Shown: positions 40,307 through 52,844 of the stretch, one piece after another
Numbering within the stretch: the first letter of the stretch is position 1
Layout of the letters: each line of letters starts with the position of its first letter
Source of the DNA: Neodiprion pinetum
Taxonomy: Eukaryota; Arthropoda; Insecta; Hymenoptera; Diprionidae
Assembly: GCF_021155775.2 (NCBI RefSeq)
Contig: NC_060235.2
Coordinates: forward strand, 14,905,193 to 14,969,192
Length of the DNA stretch: 64,000 bases
Direction of reading: 5' to 3'
Notes under the pieces: model-generated
What the model saw: the letters and a program-made list of their open reading frames with translations, nothing else
Told to the model about the DNA's origin: nothing
The model's database searches: none
Made by a program: the position numbers and the translations under genes

Positions 40307-42499
40307 TGTATTAGTATATATTATGAAACTCGTCTCATGAAGCACAATTATAGACTTCGTATGTACGTGACATGTTTAAAAGTGTATTCCACTACTTTAT
40401 TGCTGTCTGCCACTATTTTTCCAGTTACCAAAGGGTCTGTCATCTTTAGTATTTAACTCAAAATATCATTCATTGCTGCCACATCAAAAACGAGCGCTTA
40501 TGATAAGACGTTTTTTAAATAATTTTCTTCAAAAATTAGCATCCGTCCCGCCGCGCTCTCCAGTGCTGGAGGCTAGGCAGGCTTCCGAATCAATTATCAG
40601 CGATGTTGAAACAGTATGATAAGATGGAAACTTTTGATTATGAAATGACGTATCTCAAGTGGCCACCAGCTCTTAGAGTAAAGCAGGCTCCCGCGACCCT
40701 TGAGCCTGGTAGAGGTCAAGACTTCTTGTACTTTCTTTGAAACTATGTCAAAATAAAGGTCTCCAGCAATTCATAGCTTTTAACCTGTTCATCTTTCTAT
40801 TTTTACTAATTTGACTGGAAAATGAGTAATATGTTTTACCCTTATTGGTAACAAAAAAAGCTTGTCTCCTTATGTTTAAAATGCACAATTTAATGAAATT
40901 GGGAAAGCAATGATTCGCATAATACTGAATAGAACTACTCAAATCAATTCATCTTTAGATTGATCGGCAAGACTAAGAACCGTCAAGTGTTCGTAATCGG
41001 TCGGTGATCAGTCATAATCGGGATCAGAGCCTCACCTCAGTATAGAGAAGGTAATGATGAATTCGAAACGGTAATAGTTAATCACTTAGTCTTCATTAAT
41101 TAAGAATTTATGTTGATGTGCTGAGATATTATTGTTCAAAAGGTTCAATACAGTTTACTAGCGAATTAATACAAAGTACAAAAGTAAAAATTTGTTTTAT
41201 CCACTTTTTTTAAACTCGAATGACTGTGCCAAAAAGTGACAAATTGTTGCGATTTTTTTGTTCATACGGTCGCCATTTTTTTTAATTTTGGAAATCGAAA
41301 ATGTGTTCGACTGAAGTTCTAATTTCATATCTTGACTTCAAAGGAGGTTTGGTTTCTTTTTGTTCAGACCAGCCATTTAGCCGGAAGTCCGTCCACTGCT
41401 AAAAAAAGCCATTCATTGAACCAGCTGCCATGAGCGCCATTTTGAGTACTCGCTGATGAAAAAAAAATGTGCATGTATACTTTAATATGTGTACATTCGT
41501 ATAAATAAAAAGTGGTAGTATGAATGCAATAGAATTACAACAAAAACAACAAAAATGAAACAAATCGGCGTTTTTTCGGCCCGTAATCTACCCATCGTCC
41601 TGAATTAAAAACGGTAATGTAATTGATTGTTATTATTAACAGTTGATATTACCCCATTATTTTAAACTCAGATTTAATTAAGGAAATGTTGATAGAGAGT
41701 CCTTTCGATTGATAGAGTAAATTAAGAAGCTCTGGTTTCGAGAAGGCTCGGGACTATTAGGCCAGTCTAAATTACAATATTCCAACACTAACTCTTGCTC
41801 GGAAGGGCCTAGCCGGGTTCACCTCTACGCACCTAGCAGCTTCGGAGACAAAAGACACATCTTCTTGGGCATGAGGGTCCAAGAGCCCGCACCTGCAACT
41901 TTGTTCTATGAATGCGCGCGTTAATTAGCTAATGAAGTGCAAGATTGACCCCTGGTGGTAATCCGTAGATCGAGTCCTACGCCAGAGCGCGGCTTGGATG
42001 CTCTGACGGTTCTCAATCTCGCCGATTCTATAATAAAAATTTTGACAAAGACATCGTATTGTGATTTTTACGTATGCATTCATACTGTTTAATGAGTATT
42101 CTACTGCAATTTTGTGCTTTTAGCATTAGTGATTTGTCCTAACTATTGACGAAGATTCATCTCAACAGAAAAAATGATTTCGTGATTGATTGATCGCAGC
42201 ATTTCTCAGATTAGTTCTTTGTATTCTACTTGACCATGAATGATGGATAATATTGGGAAATGTTATCGGTCTCTTCGTGACTTTTACTAAAAGGGGTGGG
42301 AATGGTTTTAACAAAAATATGAGGATTAAAGTATTCATGTGACAACATGTAGTGTGAGAAACTGAATAAATCGGAATTTTGAAAAAGGTATTTTGGGGCG
42401 TAACAATGGCACCAACTGTGCCAAGGTAAGGTATATTATAAGGGGCGTGAACAGAACTTCGTTATAATATATATCCTCCGGGTGGCCTGATGCATTGCA
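40307..42499. other. AT-rich sequence, no gene recognised
   Basis: Nothing coding seen. A GC-richer island at about 41750-42010 may be a repeat, but I cannot identify it. Confidence 0.4.
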
Positions 42500-42860
42500 A
42501 ATCCGCGTTACAATATAAGTATATGACCACAATAATTTAGCGAGTCGCAATGGAATATGGAAAAGGAATCTTTTGTTAAGCGCCTAGCGTGATTAAGAAG
42601 CCTCCCGATCGTCAGCTGGCTAATCTTCGGCTTCTTGCTGTACTCAGTAGCTCAGTGCTGAGGAGAAAGGAGAAGTAATTTTAGGGAGAGAGAATTGACA
42701 CATGATATTGATGCCCAACTCAACGAATGAAACCAATAATTCGTTGTATTCTGAATCAGAAGCGATACAAAAAAAAAAGAAACAAAATAATATTAAATTC
42801 GCTCTTTGAGATTCAAACACAAGGTGCGAAACGAATCTTAGAACTGACCGCGCTAATGGC
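42500..42860. mobile_element. Diverged relative of element Y
   Basis: Shares with Y the series CGTTACAATATA, CACAATAATTTAGCG, GCGCCTAGCGTGAT, CAGTAGCTCAGT.C..AGG and CGCTCTTTG.GATTCAAA in the same order, but with much lower identity. Edges uncertain; the similarity may continue weakly to about 43450. Confidence 0.5.
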
Positions 42861-45117
42861 ACTCACAAAAGAAGAAATCTACAGATATGACACAGCGTTT
42901 AACGGTTGGAGAAACTGTTGAAAATGTAGTTATACGGGTAGAAAAAAAAAGATTATGCTAGATTACATTACGTTTAGCAGTAACCAGGATACAGACATAT
43001 TTATATTTTGTACTGTTAACAGAATCGATACAAACACAAATCAAACATTAAAGGTAAACATAAAATCAAATATTTTCATCTTCTATTCATAAACAAGGAA
43101 CATACTGCAACGTACCGGTTAGCCGATATACTCGTACAGGTAATCAAGTACACGCATGTTCGATCAACATGAGCAGGACAACCTCTACACACCACGAGGC
43201 AACAACACGGGGATTATAAACTGGGTATATAAGGACCACGAACAGAGCAGCTCTTGAGAAAGGCCGCAAACGTTACAATACGCGACCCTAAATTGCCTCC
43301 CACGGACTAGCCAGCGTGATACCTCGTTGAAATCCAACCGAGAATTTCGTTTCCGGAAGCTCGTCCGACGCATAGTTTTTGAATTATAAGCGATAGCGCT
43401 AGGCCAATCAGAGTGCGTCATTTCATCTGGATTTGCCGCCACGGAAATTGCTATTTTGTTCGTCTGGGTGAATTATTATTATTCGTTTACGAATTGAATA
43501 TTGGCACCTCACCTCTCTCCCTGCTGTACCCCATCTTGGGCGCTAACCTCGGTATTGTTGCCGCGGCACACGCTGCCGGCCGCGCACCCACGGACGCACA
43601 TTCGTGTGTGTAAACAGAAGCGCATCCTCAGCTTGATGATGGTACGAAACACACATCTACGAATAAAAATCAAAATAAATCACAAAATAAATCGGAAAAT
43701 GTAACATTCCATGTTATAAAATACTCCGAATTATCGTACCGTGATAACGAAGGCACGTGAATATCACTGTCGTGACAAATTGACGCGCTCGGCACATCTT
43801 CCACAATTACTCACCCAATAAAGCTGGCTCAAAATCGTCAAAATAATGCTACCTGTTTATTTTTAGGGTACTTGCAAGAAAAATTTTTCACTAGTTGTAA
43901 ATTAATCTACACAGCCAATTTTTAGTAATGCGGATCCAGAGTAGCAACACATGTTGAAATTATCGAGATCATTGTTGTACAATTTGGTCGGTTTAACAGA
44001 TTAAATTAGTCGACCTGGTTAATGAGCTCTCGGTTCAACCCGTTAACCGACTGAGCCGGTTGATTTGGTAAACCGATTTGGCTGGTTAATGTGGTTAAGC
44101 AATTTGGCCGGTTAAACTGGTAAAAAATTATAGCTCGCTCGATCAGTTGATGCTCGATAAATTTTACCAACCAAATCCAATGAATCAGCTGTAAATAATC
44201 GTTGACCGACCACTCCGGTGATAACTCATTATCGGAAATTGCTAATTTATTGATATACTTGTATCAAAACCGGGATATTCTGGCAAAAATTACGAATAAA
44301 GGCGAATACTTCAACGAAAGAGATAACTTTATTGGAACGTTTCTTAGTTATATTTACCTCTTATACATTCAAAACTCTACATTGATTATTATTTCATTGT
44401 TCTTAGAATTATAATTTACCCAAACGAACCTTCGGAAGCGAATTTAGAATTCGGAATTCGGAATTCTGACCTAAATGCAATCAGGCATGCGTTACACGTA
44501 CGTACCGTATGATAGAGACTTGGGGAGAACCGAGATTTTTCGCGTCTCCGAAAATTTTGAAAAAAGAGGTCGTGAATAAACGGGCACAATTATTGCACGC
44601 TGAAAAGATCATTCCGGCACAAATTGAAATTAGTTGAATTCAATTCTCTGTTAATCCCGATCAGTTCCTGTTCGCGCAACTTTATTATTATTACGTTAGT
44701 TTGTAAATTCATAACAGTAAATACTTTAGTTTCGTTATATTCGTATGTTGTACCTATTTACCACGTATAAGGTCACAACAACAGATTTACTTTCTTATTT
44801 CACATTACAATTAGTTCAACGTTATAGTGATTCAAGTTACGTACGTTAGCTTGGCCGGTGAGGGTGCAGCGCAAGTCAGTTAGGCTCGAGCGCTCATAGG
44901 TAGGACGTGTTAGGTTTTCCTTCACCCGCGCGCGTCGATTATTGTGTTTCGCGTAGTTTTAAGATTTATGCGTTGAAGTTAGTCTAGGGAGACGCGGTTC
45001 ACCCTTCGGTTGGACCAGAGGTGCCCGTCTCCGGGGCGAGCGTCATCGCGGCGACATACATTGTCGCCCGAGCACTTCAGCGTTGGTTTTCCGAGACGTC
45101 GGGACCGCTGTTTGCAC
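42861..45117. other. Unassigned sequence between repeats
   Basis: AT-rich to about 44840, with a GGTTTAACCGGTTAA-type degenerate repeat near 43980-44130. A GC-rich segment at 43500-43620 and another at 44840-45117 could be parts of LTRs or promoter regions; no gene supported. Confidence 0.35.
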
Positions 45118-45384
45118 GGCATTGGGCCACCCTGACGCTCCCCCTTACCCGCTTCCACGTTAGCGATGAAAGTTGCGGTTCACGGTTTTCTTATGAAGGT
45201 TTCATGGCATTGGGCCACCCTGACGCTCCCCCTTGCCCGCTTCCACGTTAGCGTTGGAAGTTGCGGTTCACGGTTTTCTCATGGAGGTTTCATGACATTG
45301 GGCCACCCTGACGCTCCCCCTTACCCGCTTCCACGTTAGCGTTGGAGGTTGCGGTTCGCGGTTTTCTCATGGAGGTTTCATAAG
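45118..45384. repeat. 88-bp minisatellite, 3 units
   Basis: CATTGGGCCACCCTGACGCT plus CCCGCTTCCACGTTAGCG and TTGCGGTTC.CGGTTTTCT recur three times with a period of about 88 bp. Markedly GC-rich compared with its surroundings. Confidence 0.8.
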
Positions 45385-45909
45385 TTGACTTAAGATCATC
45401 GAATGATTATTCAATCTAGTTCACTAGGAACGCACCAGCGACTGTATTATCCCGTATTTGCAGTTAATAAACATTTGTCTTGCTTCGGCTTTTCCCTCTG
45501 CACCGTGAGGGTTTTTATGCCAAAGCAAACGTCTTGTCTTTCCCGCGAAATCGTGTTATTTATTTATTCACCCTCTCACTCACTCATCCCATCCCGATCG
45601 AAGTTGGAGAAGAATTCTGGTCAAACGACCTGAACATTCATTTTCAGGCTGATTGTCTACTAAGTTGACTCTACTTGTAGGGTAAGATGAGCCACTAGGA
45701 GCATTTGAAAATAATAATATTTTTTAATCAAATAATTTTTTCAATTGAAGTAAAGTTTTTTTTTTCAGAGTTTCATCAAAATGTCCATGGATTTGTTCGA
45801 AATAGGTCAAAAGTAAACTGATTCGATGGTTGAAAGCCACAACGAGTAATAACCGGCTTAGGGGCGCCGTCTTGCCCCAACCTCCCCTAATCTACTTTTA
45901 CAATAAATT
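45385..45909. other. Non-coding sequence left of PLE2
   Basis: Contains an AATAAA (about 45467) downstream of the GC-rich minisatellite, consistent with the 3' part of an LTR or transcript, but no element could be delimited. Confidence 0.3.
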
Positions 45910-46283
45910 ATCGATAATACAAACTAATGAATAAGAATTCTTGACCTCGTATATAATCTATTATAGAATCTTGGTGATCGGTCAATTAAGTAAACGTATT
46001 TTTAGTTAACGTTTCGACCCGGATATGGGCCCTCCTCGAAACGATTTATTTATTATTGATCAGTAAGAACCTTTTGATTAATTGAATTAAGAATGTCTTT
46101 AAGTGTTATTTACCTTTTTTTGAATTAAGAAAAAAATAATAGATTATATACGAGGTCGAGAATTCATCAGTTTGTAAAGTTGGATTACTTCTGAGAACTA
46201 TGGGCTTTATTCATAACATCGAGCTTACACACGGTAAAGCTACAGCTGATTACTTACGCCGTTAGATCCGGACAGCCGAAAAA

Positions 46284-48686
46284 ATGTCGAGGATGAAGAA
46301 CCATAGGATCTTCCTCCTACGATGTAAGAAACAAGGAATAATGCCTAAACATTTAAATTTCTCTAAGACTACCTTTGATAGTATTAATTTTAACCTGTCA
46401 AGATCAAAAACCAAAGCTAAACAACTCACAACTTATTTCCAAATATCGCTACTGAAGTTAGAAATCAATGATGTTCATACACACATTATCAACTCGGAAA
46501 AGATAATGATTAACCTAGTAGAACAAATTAACCTTAAACTAGGGAGTACTTTACGAAATAAATTCTTTGAATCCCAACATCGGATGCTAAACAATAAATT
46601 CATTGCTATCAAAAACCGGAATATCAATAAATTCACTAATTTACTTGCTCAAAAAAAATCTTCGAACAAACACAAAGACTCGTACTCAATTGGAAAAAAT
46701 AAATGGTCAATAAATCTAACTGATACTCCTATTCCAGAAAATGTTACTGAAATAGTACAACTAGGTCACAAATTCGGACGTACATACAACAAACGCGATC
46801 TTCCGGTCTTCAACCTCATTTCCAATTTTGAAGAAAAAATTACGAGTTTTCCTACTGAGTCAAGAAATCAAGTTAGATCCGATTTCACTAACCGTGTACT
46901 AGTTTCCCCAAAGTACCCCAAAAACAACATCAATAATTATGTCACTGACAAAAAAATTCGGGACACCATGATTTTAAAAAAAAATAACCCTAAAATTATG
47001 TTTTTAAAAGCTGACAAAGGCAATACGTCGGTTGCTATGTATAGAGACTCTTATAACAACAAAATGAGGCAGCAGCTTTCTGACACCAGCACTTATAGAA
47101 TTGCTAAATATGATCTGTGTGACTCCCTACAAACTAGGGTGAATAAGCTCACGTTTAATTGGTTTACCTCCAAACTAATAAACAAAAACCTACATAGAAG
47201 CATTTCTACTTACAACAGTGTCCCTCCACGCGCATATGGGCTACCCAAAATTCACAAAGAGGAAGTCCCTTTAAGAATTATCGTCTCATTTGTCAATAGC
47301 CCGACCTATGCCTTAGCCAAGACAATTAATTCATGGCTCACCACCAATATCACACCTCCCACCTCTAGAGTTAAAGATAGCTTTTCCTTAGTTGACACAA
47401 TAAAAACATTGATTATCCCGGACAATTATACGTTAATATCGCTAGATGTAATATCACTCTTTACCAACGTTCCGACAGATCTCGCATTGCGCGCAGTTAA
47501 CAACCGTTGGGCTTCTCTTGAGAATAAGATCCCAATTCCCCTTATTGAACTTGATAAAGCCTTAAAAATATGTTTTGACTCCGCAATATTTAAATTTAAC
47601 AACGATACTTATGCACAACAGTTTGGTTTGCCCATGAGATCTCCTCTCTCCCCAATCCTGTCAGACCTGGTCATGGAAGACTTGGAAACGTCTTGCATTA
47701 ACAATCTTGGTTTTGATTTACCGTTCTATTTTCGATACGTGGATGATATTCTTACTGCCGTTCCTAAAGAAAAAATAGATCACACTCTTAATACTTTTAA
47801 CCGATATCATCCACGATTACAATTTACTATCGAAACAGAAGAAAATAACGCCATCAATTTCTTAAATGCATTGTTGATACACAACAATAATAATATCGAA
47901 ACAGATTGGTTTCATAAAAAAACCTGGTCACAAAAATATCTGAATTTTAATTCTCACCATCCCTTGTCCTACAAAATAGGCACCATCATTAACCTAGTTG
48001 ACCGAGCTATCAAACTTGCTACTACAGAGTTCCAGGAAAAAAACCTGTCGCTCATATACAATATACTAAGATGGAATGATTACCCTCATGGCCTATTACA
48101 CCAACATATTAATAAGAGACGCACCTACATCAACAACTTATCTGACAATAATATTGACTCTGCTCCCGCAGAAGATAACAATAGACTTGCTACTACATAT
48201 ATCCCGATCCCATATGTATCTGGTCTCTTTGAGTCACTTAACCGTCTATTTGCCAAACATAATGTCAAGTTTGTTGGAAAAAAATCAAAAGATTTACAAC
48301 TAGTTTTTCATACAGGAAAAGACAAGATCCCCATTGGCAAACGATCTAATGTTGTGTATAAAATACCTTGCAATGATTGCAATCAAGTTTACATAGGTCA
48401 AACTGGCCGCCACCTTAACACCAGAATCAGGGAACACCAACGCAATGTACATGAGATTGAAGAACGTCACATAGCTCTAACAAAACATAGTATCGATAAA
48501 CAACACACTTTTAATTACGACAACACAAAAATCCTTTGTGAAGAACACAATTATTATAAAAGACTGTTACTAGAAATGTGCAACATTGTAGGTCACACCA
48601 ATTCCGTTAATCTTAGACAAGATGTTGAACATTTAAGTAATATTTACAAACCTCTAATCTCCGCCCACACAACAAATATTGTTTAA
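46284..48686 (+). CDS. PLE2 reverse transcriptase with GIY-YIG endonuclease
   Basis: ATG at 46284, 800 codons without interruption. The N-terminal ~330 residues are Lys/Asn-rich with helical segments. The RT core follows (PPRAYGLPKIHKEEVPLRII, LISLDVISLFTNVPTDLALR, YVDD at residues 485-488), and the C-terminal GIY-YIG endonuclease (YKIPCNDCNQVYIGQTGR, RIREHQRN) starts at about residue 692. Penelope-like elements use this endonuclease to nick target DNA and prime RT. The usually invariant PMGSPLSP motif reads PMRSPLSP (Arg at residue 452, codon 47637-47639), a position that shapes the RT active site and is Gly in PLE1, so activity is doubtful despite the intact frame. Confidence 0.93.
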   Translation: MSRMKNHRIFLLRCKKQGIMPKHLNFSKTTFDSINFNLSRSKTKAKQLTTYFQISLLKLEINDVHTHIINSEKIMINLVEQINLKLGSTLRNKFFESQHRMLNNKFIAIKNRNINKFTNLLAQKKSSNKHKDSYSIGKNKWSINLTDTPIPENVTEIVQLGHKFGRTYNKRDLPVFNLISNFEEKITSFPTESRNQVRSDFTNRVLVSPKYPKNNINNYVTDKKIRDTMILKKNNPKIMFLKADKGNTSVAMYRDSYNNKMRQQLSDTSTYRIAKYDLCDSLQTRVNKLTFNWFTSKLINKNLHRSISTYNSVPPRAYGLPKIHKEEVPLRIIVSFVNSPTYALAKTINSWLTTNITPPTSRVKDSFSLVDTIKTLIIPDNYTLISLDVISLFTNVPTDLALRAVNNRWASLENKIPIPLIELDKALKICFDSAIFKFNNDTYAQQFGLPMRSPLSPILSDLVMEDLETSCINNLGFDLPFYFRYVDDILTAVPKEKIDHTLNTFNRYHPRLQFTIETEENNAINFLNALLIHNNNNIETDWFHKKTWSQKYLNFNSHHPLSYKIGTIINLVDRAIKLATTEFQEKNLSLIYNILRWNDYPHGLLHQHINKRRTYINNLSDNNIDSAPAEDNNRLATTYIPIPYVSGLFESLNRLFAKHNVKFVGKKSKDLQLVFHTGKDKIPIGKRSNVVYKIPCNDCNQVYIGQTGRHLNTRIREHQRNVHEIEERHIALTKHSIDKQHTFNYDNTKILCEEHNYYKRLLLEMCNIVGHTNSVNLRQDVEHLSNIYKPLISAHTTNIV

Positions 48687-49355
48687 CCTTAACTAGATAT
48701 AAAAAAAATCTTTTGTCCCCATTACACAGTCCTTTCTACATAACTTTTTCTCACAAAATATTTATTGTTTTTCTGTATAATTGTCTATAATAGGTTCACC
48801 TTCACTCTGGATTATATTTGTTTCTCCCATCAGTCGTTATTCACCTGTTGACTCAATCGGTTCAACTAACAATAATTTTTCGTTAGACATCTGGAACATA
48901 GTCATAAAGAGCCTACCTCCACTTCTTGGACACTTGCAAATTAATTTTATTGCTAAAAAGACCTTCTTTAAAAACCTTTTAACACAATGACACACTGACT
49001 GTGAAGAAACATAGTTCTTTAATCTTTTTAATTAATGACTTCCAACTATTAACTCCTACATGTAAAATAACTTGAAGATTGACATTGACTACCGTCACTC
49101 AAAAGAACATTGTCTCCACCAATTGTAATTGTGAATTCGACTACATCTTAGTCCACTTACTTAATTCAAAAGAAGGTAAATAACACTTAAAGACATTCTT
49201 AATTCAATTAATCAAAAGGTTCTTACTAATCAATAATATATAATAGCTCTAAGAGTATTACATCTACAATATTTAAGTCTGATTACTTCTAGTACTACTA
49301 TTCATTTTATAAAAAATCTTTTTGTTGTTCTTGACAGTCAAATAAATAAATCGTT

Positions 49356-49400
49356 CTGAGGAGGGCCCATATCCGGGTCGAAACGTTAACTAAAAATACG
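49356..49400 (+). ncRNA. Hammerhead-ribozyme-like core at PLE2 3' end
   Basis: CTGAGGA (49356-49362), stem II GGCCC/GGGTC, GAAAC (49380-49384), then a stem III with ACGT...ACGT. The inverted copy at 46011-46043 has lost a base in the CTGA core (reads CGAGGA), so only the 3' copy keeps the motif. Confidence 0.5.
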
Positions 49401-49464
49401 TTTACTTAATTGACCGATCACCAAGATTCTATAATAGATAGATATAGTATATATCGATAATACA

Positions 49465-50978
49465 CTTTGATTCTAGTGAATATCTGAATAATTTGAATTA
49501 ATTCCTTTTTGTTTCTTCTGTTAGTTCAAATTAATTCATTCAATCCGATTGAATTAGTTTTTTCCCAAGAATTTTCGATAACTTACTCCAATTCACGTTA
49601 AAACCTAAAAATTTCGTCAATTTTTTTCCGAATTTTCTGTGAAACCAAATTAATAAATAAAAAACGATATACGTATCTGAGGATTTTTTTTTCCACATAT
49701 TTTGGAAAACATAAGGGGTCGAAAATTTGAGAATTTGGTAATTGAATTAGAAAAAATGGTTCTACGTCAAATTTCCTATCAGAGATCTATAATTCTCTCT
49801 CTCTCTCTCTCTCTTTTATTTTTTTTCTCTCTACTATTTTTTTTTTCACCTTGTACTCCGAAAACTTGTTTCGTAGAGAACTCAAAAACATTCTCTCCAA
49901 GTATGAGCTCTTAATTTTAATAGGAAGGTCCTCCGCCTCGCAGTTTTCTATTTCTTTCTTATGGTAAGGAAGAAAAATACATCGGTATTGGCCCACCCTA
50001 ATATATATTAATAATAATAATACTATTATTATTATTATCGATACTTTTTGTAATAAGAATCCCTAAACTGACTGGTAATTTGCGGACACCTCGTAAACTT
50101 TGACGATATCTTTTAGTCGGAATAATAGAAAACACTCGTCTTTTCATGATGTTATTGATGACAAGATAGTTATTTTTTCACCAAGAAATATTGTCAAAAT
50201 GTACGCAGTGTTCACAAATTACCAATCGGCGCGAGAATTTACGTTACAAGAAGTTTCTCAATATATTAATAATGATATAACCAGCAATTCCATCGTTAAG
50301 GACGAAAGTTGGAAGTTCACTGACCGTTTTAGTGTAGAGAAGGTTAAATTTATAAATTATTATGAATAAACGTCAAGCGAAATCATTTATTGACCAATTC
50401 GGTAGACATTTAATTACTAGTTACATGTTGAAAATCCGAGAGACAGAAGTTACACTTTCATTCCAATAATTGGTACATGCAATCCAAATGTACATAGACA
50501 AAAAGTTACATTGATAAATACTATAAATAGTATCCAAATAAGGTTGCACGAATGAAAAGTAAATTAATAATAATTGAACGTAATTCAATGCTTGTCGATC
50601 CCTCGTTCCAATCATGAAACTTTTTTGAGAAGTGATGTTAACTAATCACAATTTTAAATTGAATACAAAAAACTAACGACTGATATCACTTAAAGATGGA
50701 TTTTGCGGATTTTTTTGTAATGAAATCTTGATCGATTATATACGGATGGTTTCATGTTGAACAGTATATCGCTGGAATGAATTCGTTGTAACGGATTTTG
50801 CTTCTCCTTGAGCCTATAGCGTCGATGTATGCCTGACAATGAGTCCGGTGACGCGAGTTTCTCGATCATGGATGTGTGTGTGCCATTCCTGCGGGTGGCT
50901 GACAATTGAATGTCGTCCCAGATAAAAAAGCTAGGCAAACCGGCCTCAGTGCCGGATCGTTCATTCCTAGTCACGTTG
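49465..50978. other. AT-rich sequence with CT microsatellite
   Basis: (CT)n at about 49791-49815. A 58-codon frame from an internal ATG (50197-50369; MYAVFTNYQ...FSVEKVKFINYYE) has protein-like composition but no recognisable family; too weak to call. Confidence 0.35.
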
Positions 50979-51300
50979 TTTTATAATTTTACTTTCGTAT
51001 ACCTGTTGGTTATTGTGTTTTATAATTTTACTTTCGTATACCTGTTGGTTACTGTGTTTATGATTTTATCTCTATATGCCTGTTGGCTAAGGTGTTATAA
51101 TTCTATCTACGTAGACCTGTCGGTTCCTGTGTTTTATTCTTCTATCTTTATATACCTGTCGGTTACTACAGTTTTTATTATTTTATCGTTATATACCTGT
51201 TGGTTACTTTATTTTATTTTTTATAATTTCATTTTTATAAACCTTTTGGTTCCTGTCTGTCTCCAATTTCATTTTTATATACCTGTAGATTACTGTCGTT
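50979..51300. repeat. ~39-bp degenerate tandem repeat, about 8 units
   Basis: TATACCTGTTGGTTACTGTG followed by TTTATAATTTTACTTTCG, period 36-46 bp with growing divergence rightward. It produces a long plus-strand frame (50910-51458) of Phe/Tyr/Leu repeats that I regard as an artefact of the repeat. Confidence 0.75.
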
Positions 51301-52844
51301 ATAAAATTAGTGAATCCTGTTTCTGTTTATATACAATCAGACCGCTTGCCAATGCACATTCGTTAAAGAAATATCATAGTGTATTTATGAATCTTATTTA
51401 TTTGAACGTTTCTCCTTTTGTTATCCCGTACTTGATTACTCCGTGCTCATTCGTTTAATCGTGTGTTTAAACAAGTAAATACCAAAAAGAAACAAAAAGT
51501 ATTAAAAAAGCATTACAGCGTCAAAGGTCGATGCAAGCAGTTTGGACACGTGCAGGTTTTGAAGCACGATATCTGTGTCAAAAACACATAGAGAGCAGGT
51601 CGTAAGACCCTTCGGAAATTTCAAGAATGTTCTGCTTCCAAAAATCCATTGGTCTTTTCTGAGACAAGATTCTGACGTTAACATATCACCAACAATACGT
51701 TGAAAATCGTATTTTTCTATTTTTGTATTATTTTGCAGACCTTTGCCGTAATTGGAGAATGATATGGAAAACCCTCTGTCGCAAAAATCATAACCTTTCT
51801 TTAGAAGTCACTCATTGTTAAACTAATGTGGTTCGAAATTATGAGGAACTTCGAAACTTGCTTCGAAAAACCAAGTCCCGAGAAGATTGAAAATGAAATG
51901 GTATGAACTTGGGATCGAATAAAGCTATCAAACGAAGCTAAATATTTGAAAGAATGAAATAAAAATTAGCATAATTTAATTCATTCAGATTTTAGTAAAA
52001 AGTACTGTACCTGCAAAATACTTATCTCCTTCGGAGAAAATGTTCAGATTGAATAAAGGAAGAGTGCTCCCGTAAAAGATTGGCGAAAATCGATTCAGAA
52101 ATAAGGTATTAGGCCCCCGTACAAAAGTAATCGAATAGGGCTGGTATATACCGTAAAACTGTTACTTTGTGTACACTCGGCCGCTCTCCCCAATCCGATA
52201 CACGCGATCAAAGCTCGAGATGCGCCGTACAGAGAAGTGGGTAGGTGTAGGATTCCGGTCTGCGCCCCAATTGCAAAGAAACGCATAATACCCATCGCTC
52301 ACAAACAGTCTGGCTGCTGCCGTGTAGCATTTTACCATTTTCGCCTAGGAGACCACAGGCCCAGACGTGAGCCGCTATCTCACCCCACTCTGTGCTTCCT
52401 ATGTAAAAATGATTCTTATCCCATCAAATTTATAAATTTATAAAGAAAGGAATAAATTAATGACTCGATTTGTGTTTCAGGGGTATAGTCCAGTCATTAT
52501 ATACATTTGGAAATGAAAATGAACCGAGAAAGCCAAATTTTGGATATTACGTGGGGGGTGGCTAGAAAAGCTTAAGTTAAAATTGTCGACCAAAATAACC
52601 TTGTGCGTTTTCCGCCATCTTGAAAAAAGGGTTCAATTTTGTTTTTTCATCATAACTCGGTTCCCCGTTGAGATACGAAATTTTTTATACAATACTTTTT
52701 TGTTGCTCTTTGCACGATCTACAATTAAGGTCTCATATATTTTTCACGTATCGATCGTCGTTATCGAGATATCGATAAAAAAAACCATAAATTTGGGGAG
52801 AAAAAATTGTTTTTCGCTATTTCCTTTTTTCTCGTCAAAGATAT
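51301..52844. other. AT-rich sequence, no gene recognised
   Basis: No supported ORF. The part from about 52580 (CGCCATCTTGAAAAAAGGG, ATCGAGATATCGATAAAAAA) has the look of the non-coding end of a transposon but could not be delimited. Confidence 0.35.

Larger units (their letters stand above)
45922..49452 (+). mobile_element. Penelope-like element 2 (PLE2)
   Basis: 3.53 kb, flanked by a perfect 12-bp TSD ATCGATAATACA (45910-45921 and 49453-49464). The left end (45922-46140) is an inverted copy of the 3' terminus (about 49190-49452), as in PLE1, and 45922-46180 also folds on itself (GAATTCTTGACCTCGTATAT against ATATACGAGGTCGAGAATTC). One long ORF on the plus strand. Same family as PLE1. Confidence 0.9.

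Noticed and set aside
50910..51458. 182-codon Phe/Tyr/Leu-rich frame resembling a membrane protein
   Set aside because: Made by a degenerate ~39-bp AT-rich tandem repeat; no coding signature.
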